From contig NZ_JAGWUA010000010.1 in NCBI RefSeq assembly GCF_028868675.1, positions 1-49,320 on the forward strand: a stretch of DNA of 49,320 nt, written 5' to 3'. Below the pieces are notes generated by a model. It was not told the DNA's origin. It did not search any database and saw only the letters and a program-made list of their open reading frames with translations. The stretch comes from Bradyrhizobium sp. GTDB taxonomy: Bacteria; Pseudomonadota; Alphaproteobacteria; Rhizobiales; Xanthobacteraceae. A program made the translations under genes and the position numbers. Shown piece after piece: positions 26,540 through 35,892 of the stretch (its first letter is position 1; every line of letters starts with the position of its first letter).

Positions 26540-27301
26540 ATGAATGTGATGGATACCCGCGCGACCTCCGCAATGCTCTATCTCGACGGCGTGCACGTCT
26601 CGTTCGACGGCTTCCGCGCCATCAACAATCTCTCGCTGGCGCTCGAGCCCGGCGAGATGCGCGCCATCATCGGCCCGAACGGCGCCGGCAAGACCACGAT
26701 GATGGACATCATCACCGGCAAGACCAGGCCTGATGAGGGCGTGGTGCTGTTCGACGGCGTCGCCGATCTCACGCGGCTGGACGAGACCCGCATCGCCGAG
26801 CTCGGAATCGGCCGCAAGTTCCAGAAGCCGACGGTGTTCGAGAGCCAGACCGTGCAGGACAACCTGCTGCTCGCGCTCAATGTCGCCCACTCCGTCCGCG
26901 GCACGCTGTTCTGGCGCGGCAACCGGGCCGAGGCCGAACGTATCGACAAGGTGCTGGAGACCATTCGGCTGACGCACGCGCGCAACCGGCTCGCCGGCAG
27001 CCTCAGCCATGGCCAGAAGCAGTGGCTGGAGATCGGCATGCTGCTGGCGCAGGACCCGAAGCTGCTGCTGGTCGACGAGCCCGTGGCCGGGATGACCGAC
27101 GTCGAGACGCACCAGACCGCGGAGCTCCTGAAGGAGATCAACCGCGACCATACCGTGATGGTGGTGGAGCACGACATGACCTTCGTGCGCGAGCTCGGCG
27201 TCAAGGTGACCTGCCTGCACGATGGCACCGTGCTGGCCGAGGGCACCATCGACCAGGTCTCGGCGAACGAGCGGGTGATTGAGGTATATCTCGGCCGATA
27301 G
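26540..27301 (+). CDS. urtD: Urea ABC transporter ATPase UrtD
   Basis: LivG-type ABC ATPase, 253 residues from ATG 26540. Motifs: Walker A GPNGAGKTT, Q-loop region IGRKFQKPTVFE, signature in which Ser-Gly-Gly-Gln is replaced by SHGQ (LSHGQKQWLEIG), Walker B LLLVDEPVAGM and switch His in VVEHDMTFV. The SHGQ variant is typical of UrtD. It begins four bases after the urtC stop. A frame starting at 26354 overlaps urtC and is not used. Confidence 0.95.
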   Translation: MNVMDTRATSAMLYLDGVHVSFDGFRAINNLSLALEPGEMRAIIGPNGAGKTTMMDIITGKTRPDEGVVLFDGVADLTRLDETRIAELGIGRKFQKPTVFESQTVQDNLLLALNVAHSVRGTLFWRGNRAEAERIDKVLETIRLTHARNRLAGSLSHGQKQWLEIGMLLAQDPKLLLVDEPVAGMTDVETHQTAELLKEINRDHTVMVVEHDMTFVRELGVKVTCLHDGTVLAEGTIDQVSANERVIEVYLGR

Positions 27302-27312
27302 ACCGAGACGAT

Positions 27313-27388
27313 GCGAATGGTGATTGGCGAGTAGCGAATAGGGTAGAAGCATCATGAAGGTCGTCTTTCCAGCTATTCGCCATTCGCC
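27313..27388. repeat. Heptamer repeat element forming an inverted repeat before urtE
   Basis: Four tandem 7-bp units (GCGAATG, GTGATTG, GCGAGTA, GCGAATA) occupy 27313-27340. Two exact units in opposite orientation (TATTCGC, CATTCGC) lie at 27374-27387. The arms 27326-27341 and 27373-27388 can pair over 16 bp with two mismatches. It lies inside the urtD-urtE gap of an otherwise tightly packed operon. Confidence 0.7.
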
Positions 27389-27410
27389 GCGTTGCGGCCG
27401 GAGGTCGCGG

Positions 27411-28106
27411 ATGCTGAACGTCAAGGACATCAACCTGTTCTACGGCGCGGCGCAGGCGTTGCGCGGTGTCTCGATTTCGGCCGAGCCCGGCAAGGTGACC
27501 TGCGTGCTCGGCCGCAACGGCGTCGGCAAGACCTCGCTGTTGCGCGCGATGGTCGGCCAGTATCCGATTTCGTCCGGCGCGATCCGGTTCGACGGTAACG
27601 ACATCACGGGGCTGAAACCCTACGAGCGGGCGCGGCGCGGCATCGGCTTCGTGCCGCAGGGCCGCGAGATCTTTCCGCTGCTCACGGTGGAGGAGAACCT
27701 CAAGACCGGCTTCGGTCCGCTGAAGCGCAAGGACCGGCATATCCCGGACGACGTGTTTTCGCTGTTTCCGGTACTGGAATCCATGCTGGGCCGGCGCGGC
27801 GGCGATCTCTCCGGCGGCCAGCAGCAGCAGCTCGCGATCGGACGGGCGCTGGTGATGCGGCCAAAACTCCTGCTGCTCGACGAGCCGACCGAAGGCATCC
27901 AGCCCTCGATCATCAAGGACATCGGCCGGGCGATCTCGTACTTGCGCAATCTCGGCAACATCGCCATCGTGCTGGTCGAACAATATCTCGACTTTGCCTG
28001 CGAACTCGGCGACAGTTTCGCAGTCATGGATCGCGGCGCGGTGAAATACACCTGCGACCGTTCCAATCTCGATTCGGGCGAGATCAGCCGCCAGATGGCG
28101 CTGTAG
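27411..28106 (+). CDS. urtE: Urea ABC transporter ATPase UrtE
   Basis: LivF-type ABC ATPase, 231 residues, the normal UrtE length. Motifs: Walker A GRNGVGKTS, signature LSGGQQQQLAIGRAL, Walker B LLLLDEPTEGIQPSI and switch region VLVEQYLDFA. GGAGG precedes ATG 27411, which settles the start; a frame from 27354 runs into a repeat element and is rejected. It is the last importer gene and is followed after 36 bases by ureD. Confidence 0.95.
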   Translation: MLNVKDINLFYGAAQALRGVSISAEPGKVTCVLGRNGVGKTSLLRAMVGQYPISSGAIRFDGNDITGLKPYERARRGIGFVPQGREIFPLLTVEENLKTGFGPLKRKDRHIPDDVFSLFPVLESMLGRRGGDLSGGQQQQLAIGRALVMRPKLLLLDEPTEGIQPSIIKDIGRAISYLRNLGNIAIVLVEQYLDFACELGDSFAVMDRGAVKYTCDRSNLDSGEISRQMAL

Positions 28107-28142
28107 GTTCAAAAATTCTGGACGCGACCGGCTGGGGGGCGG

Positions 28143-28973
28143 ATGCGCAGCGATCTCTCGACGGCATCGACGGTCTTCGAGGCCAACCGCGCCCGCGGTG
28201 CGGTCCGCTTCGACGTACTCGCCCGGGACGGCGTCACCCGTTGCGGCATCTTGCACGAGTCCGGCTCGCTGCGCGTGCGCTTTCCTTCGCCCGAAGGCGA
28301 GGGACTGTCCGGCGTCTTCATCAACACGGCCGGCGGGGTGGCCGGCGGCGATCGCTTCGAGATCGAGATCGCGGCGAACGAGGCGGCGCGGCTGACGCTG
28401 ACCACGGCGGCCGCGGAAAAGGTCTATCGCACGCCGGGGCCGGCGGCGGAGATCGGCATCGCGCTCAAGGCCGCCGCCGGCGCGCGTCTCGCATGGCTGC
28501 CGCAGGAGACCATCCTGTTCGACCGGGCGCGGGTTCGGCGTCGCTTCGATATCGCGCTCGACGAAACCGCGTCGCTCCTGCTCTGCGAAATCGTGGTGTT
28601 CGGCCGTACCGCGATGGGCGAGCGCATGGAGCAGGGCGAATTCGTCGATTGCTGGCGTCTCTCCCGCGGCGGCCGCCTGGTGTTTGCCGAAACGATCAGG
28701 CTTGCGGGCGACATCGCCGCGAGGTTCGCGCGGCCTGCGGTCGCCAACGGCGGTGCCGCGATCGGCACCGTGCTGATCGTGCCGGGCGACGAGGCGCTGG
28801 TCGAGCGGCTGCGCGAGGCCGCAGAGTCGTTCTGCGGTGAGGTCGGAATATCCGCCTGGAACGGCTTTGCAATGGCGCGGTTCTGTGCCCAAGATGCCGC
28901 CGTCCTGCGTGCCGACATGATGGCGGTGCTGACGCGCACCGGCGCGGCATTGCCGAGGCTGTGGCTCAATTGA
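28143..28973 (+). CDS. ureD: Urease accessory protein UreD
   Basis: Scaffold protein of the urease activation complex, 276 residues. It binds the UreABC apoenzyme and recruits UreF and UreG. Family stretches are visible: [28 protein letters not shown] and [20 protein letters not shown] 28143 is the first in-frame start and lies 36 bases after urtE. Its position directly before ureA is the usual order in rhizobia. Confidence 0.95.
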   Translation: MRSDLSTASTVFEANRARGAVRFDVLARDGVTRCGILHESGSLRVRFPSPEGEGLSGVFINTAGGVAGGDRFEIEIAANEAARLTLTTAAAEKVYRTPGPAAEIGIALKAAAGARLAWLPQETILFDRARVRRRFDIALDETASLLLCEIVVFGRTAMGERMEQGEFVDCWRLSRGGRLVFAETIRLAGDIAARFARPAVANGGAAIGTVLIVPGDEALVERLREAAESFCGEVGISAWNGFAMARFCAQDAAVLRADMMAVLTRTGAALPRLWLN

Positions 28974-28998
28974 CCGACATCAACGCGAGAGATTTCGC

Positions 28999-29301
28999 AT
29001 GAACCTGTCTCCCCGCGAAAAGGACAAGCTTCTGATCTCGATGGCGGCCATCGTGGCGCGGCGCAGGCTCGATCGCGGCGTCAAACTCAACCATCCCGAG
29101 GCCGTGGCGATCATCTCCGATTTCATTCTCGAAGGCGCGCGCGATGGCCGCACCGTCGCCGAGCTGATGCAGTCCGGCGCGCAGGTCTTGACCCGTGACC
29201 AGGTGATGCCGGGCATTCCCGAAATGATCCACGACATCCAGGTCGAGGCGACCTTTCCGGACGGCACCAAGCTCGTCACCGTGCACGAGCCGATCAGATG
29301 A
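28999..29301 (+). CDS. ureA: Urease gamma subunit UreA
   Basis: Small structural subunit of urease, 100 residues, the normal length. The start [27 protein letters not shown] and the stretch [21 protein letters not shown] (both longer than shown) identify it without doubt. It assembles with UreB and UreC into the (alpha-beta-gamma)3 enzyme. It lies 25 bases after ureD. Confidence 0.97.
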   Translation: MNLSPREKDKLLISMAAIVARRRLDRGVKLNHPEAVAIISDFILEGARDGRTVAELMQSGAQVLTRDQVMPGIPEMIHDIQVEATFPDGTKLVTVHEPIR

Positions 29302-29351
29302 GATGCGCGAGGCCTTCGCCGTGATGCGCAGAGTAGGAGGAGGCGGAAGAC

Positions 29352-29657
29352 ATGATCCCCGGCGAACTCTTCATCCAGGACGGCGAGATCGAGCTCAATG
29401 CCGGCCGCAAGACCGTGACGCTCACGGTCGCCAACACCGGCGACCGCCCGATCCAGGTCGGCTCGCACTACCATTTCTTCGAGACCAATCCGGCCCTGAA
29501 GTTCGACCGCAAGAAGGCCCGCGGCATGCGCCTCGACATCGCCGCCGGCACCGCGGTGCGCTTCGAGCCCGGCCAGGCGCGCGAGGTGCAACTCGTCGCG
29601 CTCGCCGGCAAGAAGACCGTCTACGGCTTTCGCGGCGACGTGATGGGGAAGCTGTGA
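29352..29657 (+). CDS. ureB: Urease beta subunit UreB
   Basis: Structural subunit, 101 residues: [18 protein letters not shown] at the start, [19 protein letters not shown] in the middle and [12 protein letters not shown] at the end are characteristic. A GGAGGAGG-type ribosome binding site lies just upstream. The beta subunit is separate from gamma and alpha, as in most Proteobacteria. Confidence 0.97.
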   Translation: MIPGELFIQDGEIELNAGRKTVTLTVANTGDRPIQVGSHYHFFETNPALKFDRKKARGMRLDIAAGTAVRFEPGQAREVQLVALAGKKTVYGFRGDVMGKL

Positions 29658-29696
29658 GTGCATAAGGCGAGGAAGGCGAGCCGTGACCTTTCGTGA

Positions 29697-29715
29697 GGCC
29701 GGGACAAGCCCGGCC
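29697..29715. repeat. Intergenic palindrome, GGCCGGG-ACAAG-CCCGGCC type (copy 1)
   Basis: A 7-bp perfect GC palindrome with an ACAAG loop between ureB and ureC, in a 144-base gap. The same 19 bases recur exactly at 47488-47506, outside the cysNC gene. Repeated extragenic palindromes of this kind are common in Bradyrhizobium-like genomes (recalled, not searched). Confidence 0.75.
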
Positions 29716-29801
29716 ATGACGACGTGGAAACACCTGCGCACGGCCCCTTCAGAGCCATATGCAAACGTCATCCACGAATTCCAACGCAAGCGGGGCTGGT
29801 G

Positions 29802-31517
29802 ATGTCCGTCAAGATCAAGCGTTCCGTCTATGCCGACATGTTCGGTCCCACCACCGGCGACAGGGTGCGGCTGGCCGACACCGACCTCATCATCGAGGTG
29901 GAGAAGGATTTCACCACCTATGGCGAGGAGGTGAAGTTCGGCGGCGGCAAGGTGATTCGCGACGGCATGGGCCAGTCGCAGGTCACCAACCGGCAGGGCG
30001 CGGCGGATACCGTGATCACCAACGTGCTGATCGTCGACCACTGGGGCATCGTGAAGGCCGACGTCGCCATCAAGGACGGCATGATCGCAGGCGTAGGCAA
30101 GGCCGGCAATCCCGACATCCAGCCCGGCGTGACCATCATCATCGGTCCCGGCACCGACGTGATTGCGGGCGAGGGCAAGATCCTCACCGCCGGGGGTTTC
30201 GACAGCCACATCCACTTCATCTGCCCGCAGCAGATCGAGCACGCGCTGATGAGTGGCGTGACCTCGATGCTCGGCGGTGGCACCGGTCCCTCGCACGGCA
30301 CCTTCGCCACCACCTGCACGCCGGGGCCGTGGCACATCGCCCGCATGATCCAGTCGTTCGACGCCTTCCCGGTCAATCTCGGCATTTCCGGCAAGGGCAA
30401 CGCCTCGCGCCCCGCGGCCCTGGTCGAGATGATCAAGGCCGGCGCCTGCGCGCTGAAGCTGCACGAGGACTGGGGCACCACGCCGGCCGCGATCGACAAC
30501 TGCCTGTCGGTGGCGGACGATCACGACATCCAGGTAATGATCCACACCGACACGCTGAACGAATCCGGTTTCGTCGAGGACACCATCAAGGCGTTCAAGG
30601 GCCGCACCATCCATGCCTTCCACACCGAAGGCGCCGGCGGCGGTCACGCCCCCGACATCATCAAGGTTGCCGGCCTGAAGAACGTGCTGCCGTCCTCGAC
30701 CAACCCGACGCGCCCCTTCACCCGCAACACCATCGACGAGCATCTGGACATGCTGATGGTGTGCCATCACCTCGATCCCTCCATCGCGGAAGACCTCGCG
30801 TTCGCCGAGAGCCGCATCCGCAAGGAGACGATCGCGGCCGAGGACATTTTGCACGATCTCGGCGCGCTCTCGATGATGTCATCGGACTCCCAGGCCATGG
30901 GCCGGCTCGGGGAGGTCATCATCCGCACCTGGCAGACCGCGGACAAGATGAAGAAGCAGCGCGGGTCGCTGCCGCAGGACAAGGGCAGCGACAACGACAA
31001 CTTCCGCGTCAAGCGCTACATCGCCAAATACACCATCAACCCGGCGATCGCGCACGGCGTCTCGAAGCTGATCGGCTCCGTCGAAAAGGGCAAGCTTGCC
31101 GATCTCGTGCTGTGGTCGCCGGCTTTCTTCGGCGTCAAGCCGGACTGCATCGTCAAGGGCGGCTCGATCGTGGCGGCTCCGATGGGCGATCCAAACGCCT
31201 CGATCCCGACGCCGCAGCCGGTGCACTACCGGCCGATGTTCGCAGCGTTCGGCAAGGCGCGCACGGCGTCCTCGGTGGTGTTCACCTCGAAGGCTGCGGC
31301 GACCGGCGGGCTGCAGCGCAAGCTTGGCATCGACAAGAAGCTCTATGCGGTCCAGAACACCCGCGGACGCATCTCCAAGAAGAGCATGGTCCATAACGAC
31401 GCGACGCCCGGCATCGAGGTCGATCCGGAGACGTACGAGGTGCGCGCGGACGGTGAGCTTCTGACCTGTGCGCCGGCCGAAGTGCTGCCGATGGCGCAAC
31501 GGTATTTCATGTACTGA
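29802..31517 (+). CDS. ureC: Urease alpha (catalytic) subunit UreC
   Basis: Catalytic subunit hydrolysing urea to ammonia and carbamate, 571 residues. Nickel-site features are present: HIHFICPQQ (two His ligands near residues 136-138), the carbamylated-lysine region [10 protein letters not shown] (Lys near 219), [10 protein letters not shown], the [14 protein letters not shown] stretch and the flap [20 protein letters not shown]. The [16 protein letters not shown] start fixes ATG 29802; an in-frame extension to 29724 is not conserved-type sequence. Nothing is missing, so the enzyme should be functional. Confidence 0.97.
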   Translation: MSVKIKRSVYADMFGPTTGDRVRLADTDLIIEVEKDFTTYGEEVKFGGGKVIRDGMGQSQVTNRQGAADTVITNVLIVDHWGIVKADVAIKDGMIAGVGKAGNPDIQPGVTIIIGPGTDVIAGEGKILTAGGFDSHIHFICPQQIEHALMSGVTSMLGGGTGPSHGTFATTCTPGPWHIARMIQSFDAFPVNLGISGKGNASRPAALVEMIKAGACALKLHEDWGTTPAAIDNCLSVADDHDIQVMIHTDTLNESGFVEDTIKAFKGRTIHAFHTEGAGGGHAPDIIKVAGLKNVLPSSTNPTRPFTRNTIDEHLDMLMVCHHLDPSIAEDLAFAESRIRKETIAAEDILHDLGALSMMSSDSQAMGRLGEVIIRTWQTADKMKKQRGSLPQDKGSDNDNFRVKRYIAKYTINPAIAHGVSKLIGSVEKGKLADLVLWSPAFFGVKPDCIVKGGSIVAAPMGDPNASIPTPQPVHYRPMFAAFGKARTASSVVFTSKAAATGGLQRKLGIDKKLYAVQNTRGRISKKSMVHNDATPGIEVDPETYEVRADGELLTCAPAEVLPMAQRYFMY

Positions 31518-31643
31518 AATAGCGTGTAGACGCATGTTCTCGAAGCATGGTCGAGGCGGATTTTACGGTTTTGCGTCCGCTGCCGCTTGGTCTAATGTCG
31601 CGCCCGGTATCTGAAACCAAGAGAAGAGCCGGGAGGATTCCTC

Positions 31644-31943
31644 GTGATCTACGTCGTCGCCACCCTGACCATCAAGCCCGAAACGCGCGCGGAATTCATT
31701 GCGGCGGCCACCGCCTGCATCAAGGCGACCCGCAAGGAGGCGGGCAACATCGCCTATGATCTGCATGAGAGCGTCACCGATCCGGCCAGGATGGTGTTCG
31801 TCGAGCAGTGGGAGAACGCCGAGGCGCTGGTGCCGCATCGCGGCATGGAGCACATGAAGACGTTCGGCCGCGTCGCGGTGAAGTGCTTTGCGGCGCCACC
31901 GAAGATCGAGATCATCACGCCCGAGAAGGTCGAGACCCGCTGA
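31644..31943 (+). CDS. Antibiotic biosynthesis monooxygenase (ABM)-fold small protein
   Basis: 99-residue dimeric ferredoxin-like (ABM/YgiN) domain: [18 protein letters not shown] at the start, [25 protein letters not shown] in the middle (two pieces of the family pattern) and [21 protein letters not shown] at the end. The start is GTG 31644 with GGGAGGA upstream. It lies inside the urease operon between ureC and ureE, 14 bases before ureE, so it is co-expressed with nickel-enzyme maturation genes. No urease role is known to me; quinone or reactive-carbonyl metabolism is possible from the family. Confidence 0.88.
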   Translation: MIYVVATLTIKPETRAEFIAAATACIKATRKEAGNIAYDLHESVTDPARMVFVEQWENAEALVPHRGMEHMKTFGRVAVKCFAAPPKIEIITPEKVETR

Positions 31944-31957
31944 CAGGAATGAGCCGC

Positions 31958-32584
31958 ATGATCCGGGCGACACAGGTCAAGGGACAGCACCGCTTCGCGC
32001 AAGCGCCCGCGGATACCGTCGTGCTCGATTTTGACGATCGGCACCGCCGCCGCATGGCGATGACCGGCACGCGCGGGCTTCAATTCCTGCTCGACCTGGA
32101 AAACGCCGTCGCGCTGCGCGGCGGCGACGCGCTGGTGCTGGAGGACGGCAGGCTGGTCGAGGTGGTTGCGGCGCCCGAGCCGCTCCTGGAGATCCGCGGC
32201 CACGACCCGCACCACCTCATTCGCGTCGCCTGGCATCTCGGCAACCGTCATCTGTCGACACAGATCATGCCCAAGAGCCTGCGCATCAGGCGCGATCATG
32301 TCATCGAGGCGATGGTCAAGGGGCTGGGTGCGCGGGTGATCGAGATCGAGGCGCCGTTCGATCCCGAGGGCGGTGCCTATGCCGATTCCGTCCATCAGCA
32401 TGGGCATGACGATCAGGCCCATGATCACGATCGTGCGCACCATCACCACGATCATCATGGTCATGATCACCACCATCACGACCATACTGCGCACGATCAT
32501 CATGGCCACGGTCACCATCACCATGATGAGCATTGCGGCCACGATCACCATCACGACCACTCCCATGCTCATGACCGCAAGTGA
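31958..32584 (+). CDS. ureE: Urease nickel metallochaperone UreE with long His-rich tail
   Basis: Nickel-binding chaperone, 208 residues from ATG 31958 (AGGA nine bases upstream; ATG 31949 is an alternative too close to it). The N-terminal domain (about 1-75) is followed by the metal-binding domain with [14 protein letters not shown], which holds the dimer-interface His. From about residue 145 the tail is mostly His, Asp and Gly: 33 His in roughly 64 residues. Such tails store several nickel ions per dimer. Its end overlaps ureF by 14 bases. The tail DNA is a degenerate CAY/GAT repeat. Confidence 0.94.
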   Translation: MIRATQVKGQHRFAQAPADTVVLDFDDRHRRRMAMTGTRGLQFLLDLENAVALRGGDALVLEDGRLVEVVAAPEPLLEIRGHDPHHLIRVAWHLGNRHLSTQIMPKSLRIRRDHVIEAMVKGLGARVIEIEAPFDPEGGAYADSVHQHGHDDQAHDHDRAHHHHDHHGHDHHHHDHTAHDHHGHGHHHHDEHCGHDHHHDHSHAHDRK

Positions 32585-33293
32585 GCCGGCGGACTCTGCC
32601 GCGGCAACACAGCGCGAGGCCGCGGCGCTCTACCGGCTGATGACCTGGCTGTCGCCGGCTTTTCCGGTCGGCGGCTTCTCCTATTCCAGCGGCATCGAAT
32701 GGGCGGTCGAAGCGGGGGACGTCGTCGATACGGCGACGCTGTCCGATTGGCTCGATGTCGTGCTTGCCGACGGCTCCGGCTTCTGCGACGCGATCTTCCT
32801 GGTCCATGCGTGGCGCGCGGCGGAAGCGGGCGAGGAGGCTCGCCTGCGCGAGATCGCCGAACTCGCGGCGGCTTTCGTCCCGTCGCGCGAGCGGCAACTC
32901 GAGACTACCTCGCAGGGCCGCGCCTTCATCGACATCGCGCGTGCGGCGTGGGATGCGGAGGGGCTGGACGCGATGGTCGCGGCCTGTGCCGCGCCGCTCG
33001 TCTACCCCGTCGCGGTCGGCGTCGTGGCCGCGGCTCACGGCGTTCCGCTCGCGCCGACACTGCACGCCTTCCTGCACGCGTTGGTCTCCAACTGGATTTC
33101 GGCGGCAAGCCGCCTCGTTCCGCTGGGCCAGACCGACAGCCAGCGCGTGCTCGCCTCGCTCGAGCCTGCGGTTGCCGCGACCGCGGATCGGGCGCTACAG
33201 GCGACGCTCGACGATCTCGGCAGCGCGACCTTTCGTGCCGATCTCGCCAGCCTCAGGCACGAGACGCAATACACGCGGCTGTTCCGCTCCTAG
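32571..33293 (+). CDS. ureF: Urease accessory protein UreF
   Basis: GTPase-regulating protein of the urease activation complex, 240 residues. Family stretches: [24 protein letters not shown] near the N-terminus (shortened pieces match UreF) and [21 protein letters not shown] sequence near residue 180. The start is at ATG 32571, inside the His-tail coding part of ureE, two codons after another ATG (32565); the 14-base overlap indicates translational coupling. An open frame upstream is an artefact of the His repeat. Confidence 0.94.
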   Translation: MTASEPADSAAATQREAAALYRLMTWLSPAFPVGGFSYSSGIEWAVEAGDVVDTATLSDWLDVVLADGSGFCDAIFLVHAWRAAEAGEEARLREIAELAAAFVPSRERQLETTSQGRAFIDIARAAWDAEGLDAMVAACAAPLVYPVAVGVVAAAHGVPLAPTLHAFLHALVSNWISAASRLVPLGQTDSQRVLASLEPAVAATADRALQATLDDLGSATFRADLASLRHETQYTRLFRS

Positions 33294-33325
33294 CGCATCG
33301 ACGATTTCGGGAAAGAGCAATCGAA

Positions 33326-33949
33326 ATGACGAAGTCTCACGGTCCCCTGCGTGTCGGCGTCGGCGGCCCCGTCGGATCGGGCAAGACCGCGCTGATGGAC
33401 CTGCTCTGCAAGTCGATGCGCGAGCGCTACGAGATCGCAGCGATCACCAACGACATCTACACCAAATGGGACGCCGAGTTCCTGGTGCGCTCGGGCTCGC
33501 TGACGCCCGATCGCATTGCCGGCGTCGAGACCGGCGGCTGCCCGCATACCGCGATCCGCGAGGATGCTTCGATGAATCTCGCGGCGGTTGCGGACATGCG
33601 GGCCAAGTTTCCGGATCTCGATCTGGTGCTGATCGAATCCGGCGGCGACAATCTGGCGGCGACCTTCTCCCCCGAACTCGCCGACCTCACCATCTACGTC
33701 ATCGACGTGGCCGCGGGCGACAAGATCCCCTCAAAGGGCGGGCCGGGCATCACCCGATCCGACCTGCTCGTCATCAACAAGATCGACCTCGCCCCCCATG
33801 TCGGCGCGTCCCTGGAGAAGATGCAGACCGACGCCAGGCGGATGCGGGGTGAGCGGCCGTTCGTCATGACCAACCTGAAGAAAAGCGAGGGCCTCGACCG
33901 CATCATCGGCTTCATCGAGGCCAAGGGCGGCCTGCGTGCCTCGACGTAG
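33326..33949 (+). CDS. ureG: Urease accessory GTPase UreG
   Basis: SIMIBI-class GTPase delivering nickel to urease, 207 residues. Visible: P-loop [13 protein letters not shown] (near residues 11-23), [12 protein letters not shown], the metal-binding CPH motif in [30 protein letters not shown], and the guanine motif NKIDLA. It starts 32 bases after ureF. It completes the set ureABCDEFG; nothing essential is missing for nickel insertion except a dedicated nickel transporter, which is not seen here. Confidence 0.97.
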   Translation: MTKSHGPLRVGVGGPVGSGKTALMDLLCKSMRERYEIAAITNDIYTKWDAEFLVRSGSLTPDRIAGVETGGCPHTAIREDASMNLAAVADMRAKFPDLDLVLIESGGDNLAATFSPELADLTIYVIDVAAGDKIPSKGGPGITRSDLLVINKIDLAPHVGASLEKMQTDARRMRGERPFVMTNLKKSEGLDRIIGFIEAKGGLRAST

Positions 33950-34228
33950 CGCGGGCGGCCGCTGACGGGTGCGGCAAATCGGTGGCCTGCGGAACCCGCG
34001 GCGGGACTGGCGATTAACCTACTTCGCTGGCCGTAGACCCGTCTGGCTGGTGTTTCGACGAGCCGGATTAAGCTTTCCGAGCGACCCAAGTTGCGTGCCG
34101 ATGCCTCCTCCTTCATTATCCGCCCGCCTGATTCTCATTCTGTTTCGGCACTTGGCCGTCCTCGGCCGATCGAGCGGCGTTCACATGCTTCATGGCTTTC
34201 GCCGACCTCTCACTTCCTGAGCAGACGA

Positions 34229-35881
34229 GTGGTACGGCTGGGTTTCATCATCGGCTTCATTGCGCTGCTTGGAGTGCTGCTCTCCGGGCTCGCGGCCTAT
34301 CGCGTCCATGACCAGGAACTCGCGCTCGACCGGATCGCAATGGCGCGCGCCATCGACGTCCATGCAAGTCTGGTGCAGGACCGCCTGACCGAGCGCGAGC
34401 TGCTCGCGCGCGTCGCCTCCGGCCTGTTCCGCATGCCCTCGGTGGTCAAGCCCAACATGCTGGAGCCGCTGCGCTCGGCGATCTACGCATTCAAGACCGA
34501 TTTCGTGGTCGCAAGCTGGATCGCCCGGCTCAAGCCCGGCGAACTGGACGCCGCGCGCACGGCGCTGACCAGCGCCGGCTTCAATCCGGTCATTCGCAAT
34601 TTCGACGACAAGCCGCTCGATCCCGCGGCGTTCGGCAAGCCGATCGACGTGCTGATGGATCTCGAGCCGCGCAGCGACGAGACCAGGGCGCTGCCCGGCC
34701 GCAGCTATGACCAGGACCCCGTGCGCGGCGCGATGCTGGCGCAGGCCAGGGCCGAGAAGCGGTCGGTGGCATCCGATCCCGTTCCGCTGCTGCGGCCCGA
34801 CGGGCCGGTCGGCATCATCGTGGCCGCCCCCGTCATTCCCGAAGGCGCGACCGAGCCGGCCGGCTTCATCACGTTTTCCTACGAGCTCGCCTCGCTGATG
34901 CTGACCAACGACGACATGTCGTTGTTCTCCGTGGCGCTGAAGGATCCCCGCAAGGCCGATCGCGAGCTGATCGCGAACGATCGCGGCGTCGTCTCGATGC
35001 GCACGGCGCCCGAGGGGTCCGCGCCGTCATCGATCCGGACCGTGAGCTTCGGCGGCCGCGACTGGCAGCTCGGCTACTATGCCAAGACCAATTCGGTGCG
35101 TCGCGCCGAGCAGACCTCGGCGATCGTGGCCGCGATCGGCTTCGCCATCACCGCGGTGGTGTGCGGCCTGTTCGGCTACGTCGCCTACAACAATCTGCGG
35201 CTCAGCCGCGAAATCCAGGTGCGGATCGGGTTCGAGCGGCGGCTGACGGCGGTCATCGACGAGCTCAACCACCGCGTCAAGAACATCCTGGCGGTGATCC
35301 AGTCGATCGTGACGCGCACGCTGCGCCACGGCTCGGACATCGACGTCGCGCGCGAGCTCCTGATCGGACGCATCCATGCGATGTCCAACGTGGTTTCGCT
35401 GCTGAGCGAGAGCCAGTGGCAGGGCGTGAGGCTGAAGGGTCTGTTCGAGGCCCGCGCGATCCCGCATGCCGATCGCATCGCCGTCAGCGGACCGGACATC
35501 GCAGTGAGCGCGCGCGCCGCCCAAAGCCTCTCGCTGCTGTTCTTCGAGCTTGCCTCGCATTCGGACGAGGGACTGTCGCTGGTCGGCAAGCATCCGAACA
35601 TCGTCGCGACCTGGACGGTGATGGGCGAGGAGCCCGACGCGACCTTCCATTTCCGCTGGGAGGAGTTCAACACCAGCGAGGCGACGCGCCGCCCCGATTC
35701 CGATTTCGGCCTGATCCTGCTCGATCGGGTGGCGCCGGAGGCGCTCGGCGGCACCGCCAAGCGCTACTTCACCGACGCGAGCTACGTCTATGAGCTCACC
35801 GCGCCCATGGAGACCGTCGTCGACATGACCGAGCGCGACCGCACCGAGCAGTTTTCCGCGCCGGTCCGGCCGGCGCGGTGA
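34229..35881 (+). CDS. HWE/HisKA_2 sensor histidine kinase of the general stress response locus
   Basis: Membrane sensor kinase, 550 residues from GTG 34229. Membrane segments at about residues 3-23 and 296-320 flank a periplasmic sensor region of some 270 residues. The phosphorylation box ELNHRVKNILAVIQSI is intact (His348). The ATPase domain is degraded: the usual N-box ELATNAxKYG reads ELASHSDEGLS (440-450), with no Asn, while a G-box-like DFGLILLDRVAPEALGG remains. It is adjacent to ecfG-nepR-phyR, so it probably acts on PhyR. Start uncertain: a TTG at 34091 is in frame, but the added stretch looks non-coding. Confidence 0.85.
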   Translation: MVRLGFIIGFIALLGVLLSGLAAYRVHDQELALDRIAMARAIDVHASLVQDRLTERELLARVASGLFRMPSVVKPNMLEPLRSAIYAFKTDFVVASWIARLKPGELDAARTALTSAGFNPVIRNFDDKPLDPAAFGKPIDVLMDLEPRSDETRALPGRSYDQDPVRGAMLAQARAEKRSVASDPVPLLRPDGPVGIIVAAPVIPEGATEPAGFITFSYELASLMLTNDDMSLFSVALKDPRKADRELIANDRGVVSMRTAPEGSAPSSIRTVSFGGRDWQLGYYAKTNSVRRAEQTSAIVAAIGFAITAVVCGLFGYVAYNNLRLSREIQVRIGFERRLTAVIDELNHRVKNILAVIQSIVTRTLRHGSDIDVARELLIGRIHAMSNVVSLLSESQWQGVRLKGLFEARAIPHADRIAVSGPDIAVSARAAQSLSLLFFELASHSDEGLSLVGKHPNIVATWTVMGEEPDATFHFRWEEFNTSEATRRPDSDFGLILLDRVAPEALGGTAKRYFTDASYVYELTAPMETVVDMTERDRTEQFSAPVRPAR

Positions 35882-35892
35882 AGCGATCGGTC

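Noticed and set aside
32373..32570. Met/Ile/Thr-rich upstream extension of the ureF frame
   Set aside because: It is the second reading frame of the CAY/GAT repeat encoding the UreE His tail; the biased composition comes from the repeat, and family length supports the start at 32571.
33991..34015. GGAAC with a GATT 16 bases later, upstream of the sensor kinase
   Set aside because: The -35 is exact but the -10 matches CGTT in only two of four positions and lies over 200 bases from the preferred start, so it was not listed as a promoter.
34091..34228. N-terminal extension of the sensor kinase from a TTG
   Set aside because: No ribosome binding site, and the added residues look like translated non-coding DNA; the membrane segment begins right after GTG 34229. 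Not fully excluded.
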